Shown one piece after another: positions 61,292 through 64,000 of a stretch of DNA of 64,000 nucleotides. A model generated the notes under the pieces. The model had not been told where the DNA came from and did no database searches. It saw nothing but the letters and a program-made list of their open reading frames with translations. Every line of letters starts with the position of its first letter. The first letter of the stretch is position 1. Made by a program: the position numbers and the translations under genes. Source of the stretch: Diaporthe sp. PMI_573 (Eukaryota; Ascomycota; Sordariomycetes; Diaporthales; Diaporthaceae); assembly GCA_021399435.1 (NCBI GenBank), contig JAJTUP010000072.1:1-64000 (forward strand), given 5' to 3'.

Positions 61292-62943
61292 ATGAATGCA
61301 ACAGCTGCTGATCACGTCCCTATTGCTGTGAGCAATACTGGAATCTATCTCCTGGTTAGTGGAGGTCTTATATTTATTATTTATCTCTATCGTTGCCATA
61401 TAACTGCGCATCGACTTGCGTACGATTACATTACCTTCTTATATACACGATATCTTCGGACTCCAGTTCTCTTTACTTCATCAACCTGGACAGAGGTTTC
61501 TCGGGCCGAGGCAGTACTTATTATACTATTTTTCATTTGCAATATCGTTCCGTATCTCCTTTCTCAGGACACCCTTCGGGGAAAGTCTGGTTTACTTGCT
61601 CTATTTAACATGCTTCCTGTGTCCCTTGGTGGTGGACGGAACCTTATTACAGACTTTCTTGAACTGCCTCTTTCAACGAGCAATTTGATACACCGGTGGA
61701 ATGGGCGTATAGCAACGGGGCACGCAATTGTTCATCTCGTGGCTACTCTCCAAGGTGACAATAGGGCCCTTTACCAAGTTATATCTGGGTACATTGTAAG
61801 TCGCTTACTGATTTGATCATCAATGGTATGTTAATCGGCTTATGCCAGTCAGCGGGTTGCCTACTCTTAATGACAATCACCACTATTTGGCTCTTCTGGA
61901 CAGTCTCTCCACAGCATTTGCCTATAATCCATTACACGCTTGCTCTTAGTTGCCTGAGCAGTCTGCTATGGCATGTTTTGGCGACAGGAACTCACACATA
62001 TAACAACATTATAGCCATAATCGCCAGTCTTTTCTGGCTTATCACGCTGCTATACCGTATCGTCACGATGTTTCTAAGTGCGAGCAGCATTATACACAAT
62101 AAATTGGAACATACTAGGGTCATACGTCTGCTACTCAAACCCGATCGCCCCGTAAACCTTGCTCCTGGGGATTACTTCCACATCCTTCTTCCAGGCAGGC
62201 CTTTCAGCTACAATATACAAAAAAGCTACCCCGCTGTTGCGGAGATGTTGACAAACCTTGGCCAAGCTAAATCACCCGAAATCATAGTAAACCTCACTCA
62301 TGACCGTCATCTGAATCAGCAACTAAGTCGAATGAAACGGAGCGAGCGAGTACTGCTCTATGGTCCATTCACACAAAGTCTCTACCTCGAGCGTTATGAA
62401 ACAGTGCTTCTTATAGCCAAGGGGCTGGGGATATATGATATACTACCACTAGCTTATAGTATTACAAAGCGTAAGGTTGGTGATATAAGGGCTAAAGAGT
62501 CTGGCACTCTATCAAGCTTATTCCGAGATATAACCCGAAAGGTTGCTTTGATCTGGTGGCTGGATGAAAGTGAGCCAGAGGCCTGGGTCCGAGAGCAGCT
62601 GAATGGACTAAAGAACCTCGATTCAAATAATGTCAGTACCCAATCCCTGCGCAGCCTTGACATAACTAAAACTATACAGAACTTGTTAAGCGTGTCTTTA
62701 CTTTTTCGTACAGAGCGGCAAGATGGTGGTGAGCCCTTTAAGTGTGGGAATTATTGGAGATGCGAATACGGCAAATCAGATGCAAAGGAGACTTATCAAT
62801 TCATCAAACACACTATAAATACACACACACTATCGCCAGGAACTAACATTGTAGTAGGTATGAAGATAGTAGATCCCCCCCAATTTCTGTTTGATCCTGG
62901 GTATTCTAACATCATCAAGCATCTGGCGACAAAGCCTTTCTAG
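61292..62943 (+). CDS. Ferric reductase-like transmembrane protein
   Basis: Two exons (61292-61795 and 61849-62943; intron GTAAGT...GCCAG) give 532 residues. The N-terminal membrane part has several hydrophobic helices and the ferric-reductase signature LPVSLGGGRNLITDFLEL, LSTSNLIHRWNGRIATGHA, IVHLVATL; a second helix block follows the intron (SAGCLLLMTITTIWLF). The C-terminal half has FAD/NAD-binding-like sequence: GDYFHILLPGRPFSYNIQKS where HPF-type motifs are usual, and TVLLIAKGLGIYDILPLAYS for the nucleotide-binding Gly motif. Such proteins reduce extracellular ferric chelates by transmembrane electron transfer. The loss of the canonical HPF may mean divergent cofactor use. Confidence 0.85.
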
Positions 62944-64000
62944 AATCCACAAGAGAGATAGCGATTGATCTTACCGTCAAAAAGCGGGTGATCCGATTTG
63001 CGGTTCCTGGAGTGCGCATATTTGAAGGCTAGATCAGCATCACATAACAAATAATCGCACGTTGTAGCATGCTGTGTTGTAAGCTATGAGTGTTTGGGAT
63101 ACTAACTATAAGGTACACGTTTGGAGGAAGGAATTGTTAGAAGTTTGTAATGAGTTATATATTTAGAGACGCACCTAGTCCTCAACGCTGTACTTCTTAA
63201 TTTTCGCTCTGTTTGTAGGTGAATCATACTCGGCTCGCTACATTGACAAGGTGGCAGATGTATTGGCTGCAGTGTGGGCAAGAAATGTTAGTCGTTTGTC
63301 ACGGGAGGGACATAAGAGAGGCGAAGCTCTCAAGTCTTGCTTTGAATTGTAGAATTTCGAATAAAACCCTCGTCTAGCTAAGAAAAGAGAGAGGGAGGAA
63401 GGATCCCTCCGATTTCTATAAGGGCTTAAAAGCTAAGGGCCTCGTGGCTGCAGGTGGTCTGTGCGCAGAGCGCTGCCAGTCACACCCAGCCCGATGAGAC
63501 TCGGGAATAAGTGGCTGCGGTATTCTAAATCGGCAAAGCGACCCGCGGATCTGTCGTAACTTGAGTCTGCGCTAAGCAGCTGTTTGATTCAACGCAATAC
63601 CGTCTTTAAGTTTCCTCTCAACTTATTTTGTTGCAATATGCTTAATACAAGTAAACGTGTGAGTGTGAACTTGTCCGCAGTACGCAGAAAGGTTGGCCCG
63701 ATGGTTGAACTCGATATTGAGACAATCAGTGTTGTTGATCATATCCCAATTGATATCCTGGAGATTTGAAGACTTGCGGAACTCACGTCCTGCATTGTAA
63801 TCCAAATTGTGTGAGATGAACGGAATACATCTTCAGTCGGGTCTCGAAGTGATTCATTGATCAGAGGAGTAGAAAGATTCCTAGCTAAATACTCTAAATT
63901 TAGGTGGTGAATGCAATACTAAAGGGTTATAACCTGATGCCTTGCTCGCCTGAGCCTTTTATGTAGTCCTCGTTCCCGCCGTCTAGAAATTCGAAAACGT
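62944..64000. other. 3' intergenic region
   Basis: No gene is recognised. A plus-strand stretch near 63222-63350 reads VNHTRLATLTRWQMYWLQCG and may be a fragment of an uncharacterised protein, but it lacks a start and motif support. Confidence 0.4.

Overview
The window looks like a gene-poor, transposon-rich accessory region of a filamentous ascomycete (Pezizomycotina, probably Sordariomycetes). The evidence is short GT-AG introns with CTAAC/CTGAC-like branch sites, a HET-domain gene, a STAND/NLR gene, an AmdX/Adr1-type C2H2 regulator, a ferric reductase-like gene, and fungal hAT, Fot1/pogo, Tc1/mariner, Tad-like LINE and Copia transposons. No rRNA, tRNA or CRISPR was seen.

Layout: 1-1160 is the end of a frameshifted Pif1/Helitron-type helicase. 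1336-3619 and 15954-18433 are two nearly identical, inverted copies of a defective hAT element. They bracket about 12.3 kb holding an unrecognised 466-codon gene (3646-5043), a relic zone, a multi-exon NLR on the minus strand (8026-12596) and a divergently transcribed HET-domain gene (13328-15211). 18434-29600 is mostly TE debris (Fot1/pogo, hAT, LINE endonuclease, Tc1/mariner) with one small intact P-loop gene (26788-27288). 30298-35920 is an intact Copia retrotransposon with identical LTRs and a 5-bp target duplication, sitting inside an open reading frame. 36000-47900 holds relics (hAT, ankyrin, vWA, LINE) and a 933-codon in-frame hAT-LINE chimera. From 48 kb onward host genes dominate: a dsRNA-binding-domain gene cut by a hAT element, a protein kinase, a disordered hypothetical protein, a DUF4743/Nudix protein, a secreted-protein remnant, a C2H2 transcription factor and a ferric reductase-like gene.

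The most interesting system is the NLR/HET pair. I could reconstruct the NLR across five introns: an N-terminal alpha/beta-hydrolase (SesB-like) domain with Cys at the nucleophile position, a NACHT NTPase, and 11 almost identical 33-residue HEAT repeats that vary at only about seven positions. That is the signature of fungal nonself-recognition NLRs with high-internal-conservation repeats. It shares a 0.73-kb intergenic region with a HET cell-death domain gene, which suggests a recognition/execution pair within a mobile-element-bounded island. The functional link is inference.
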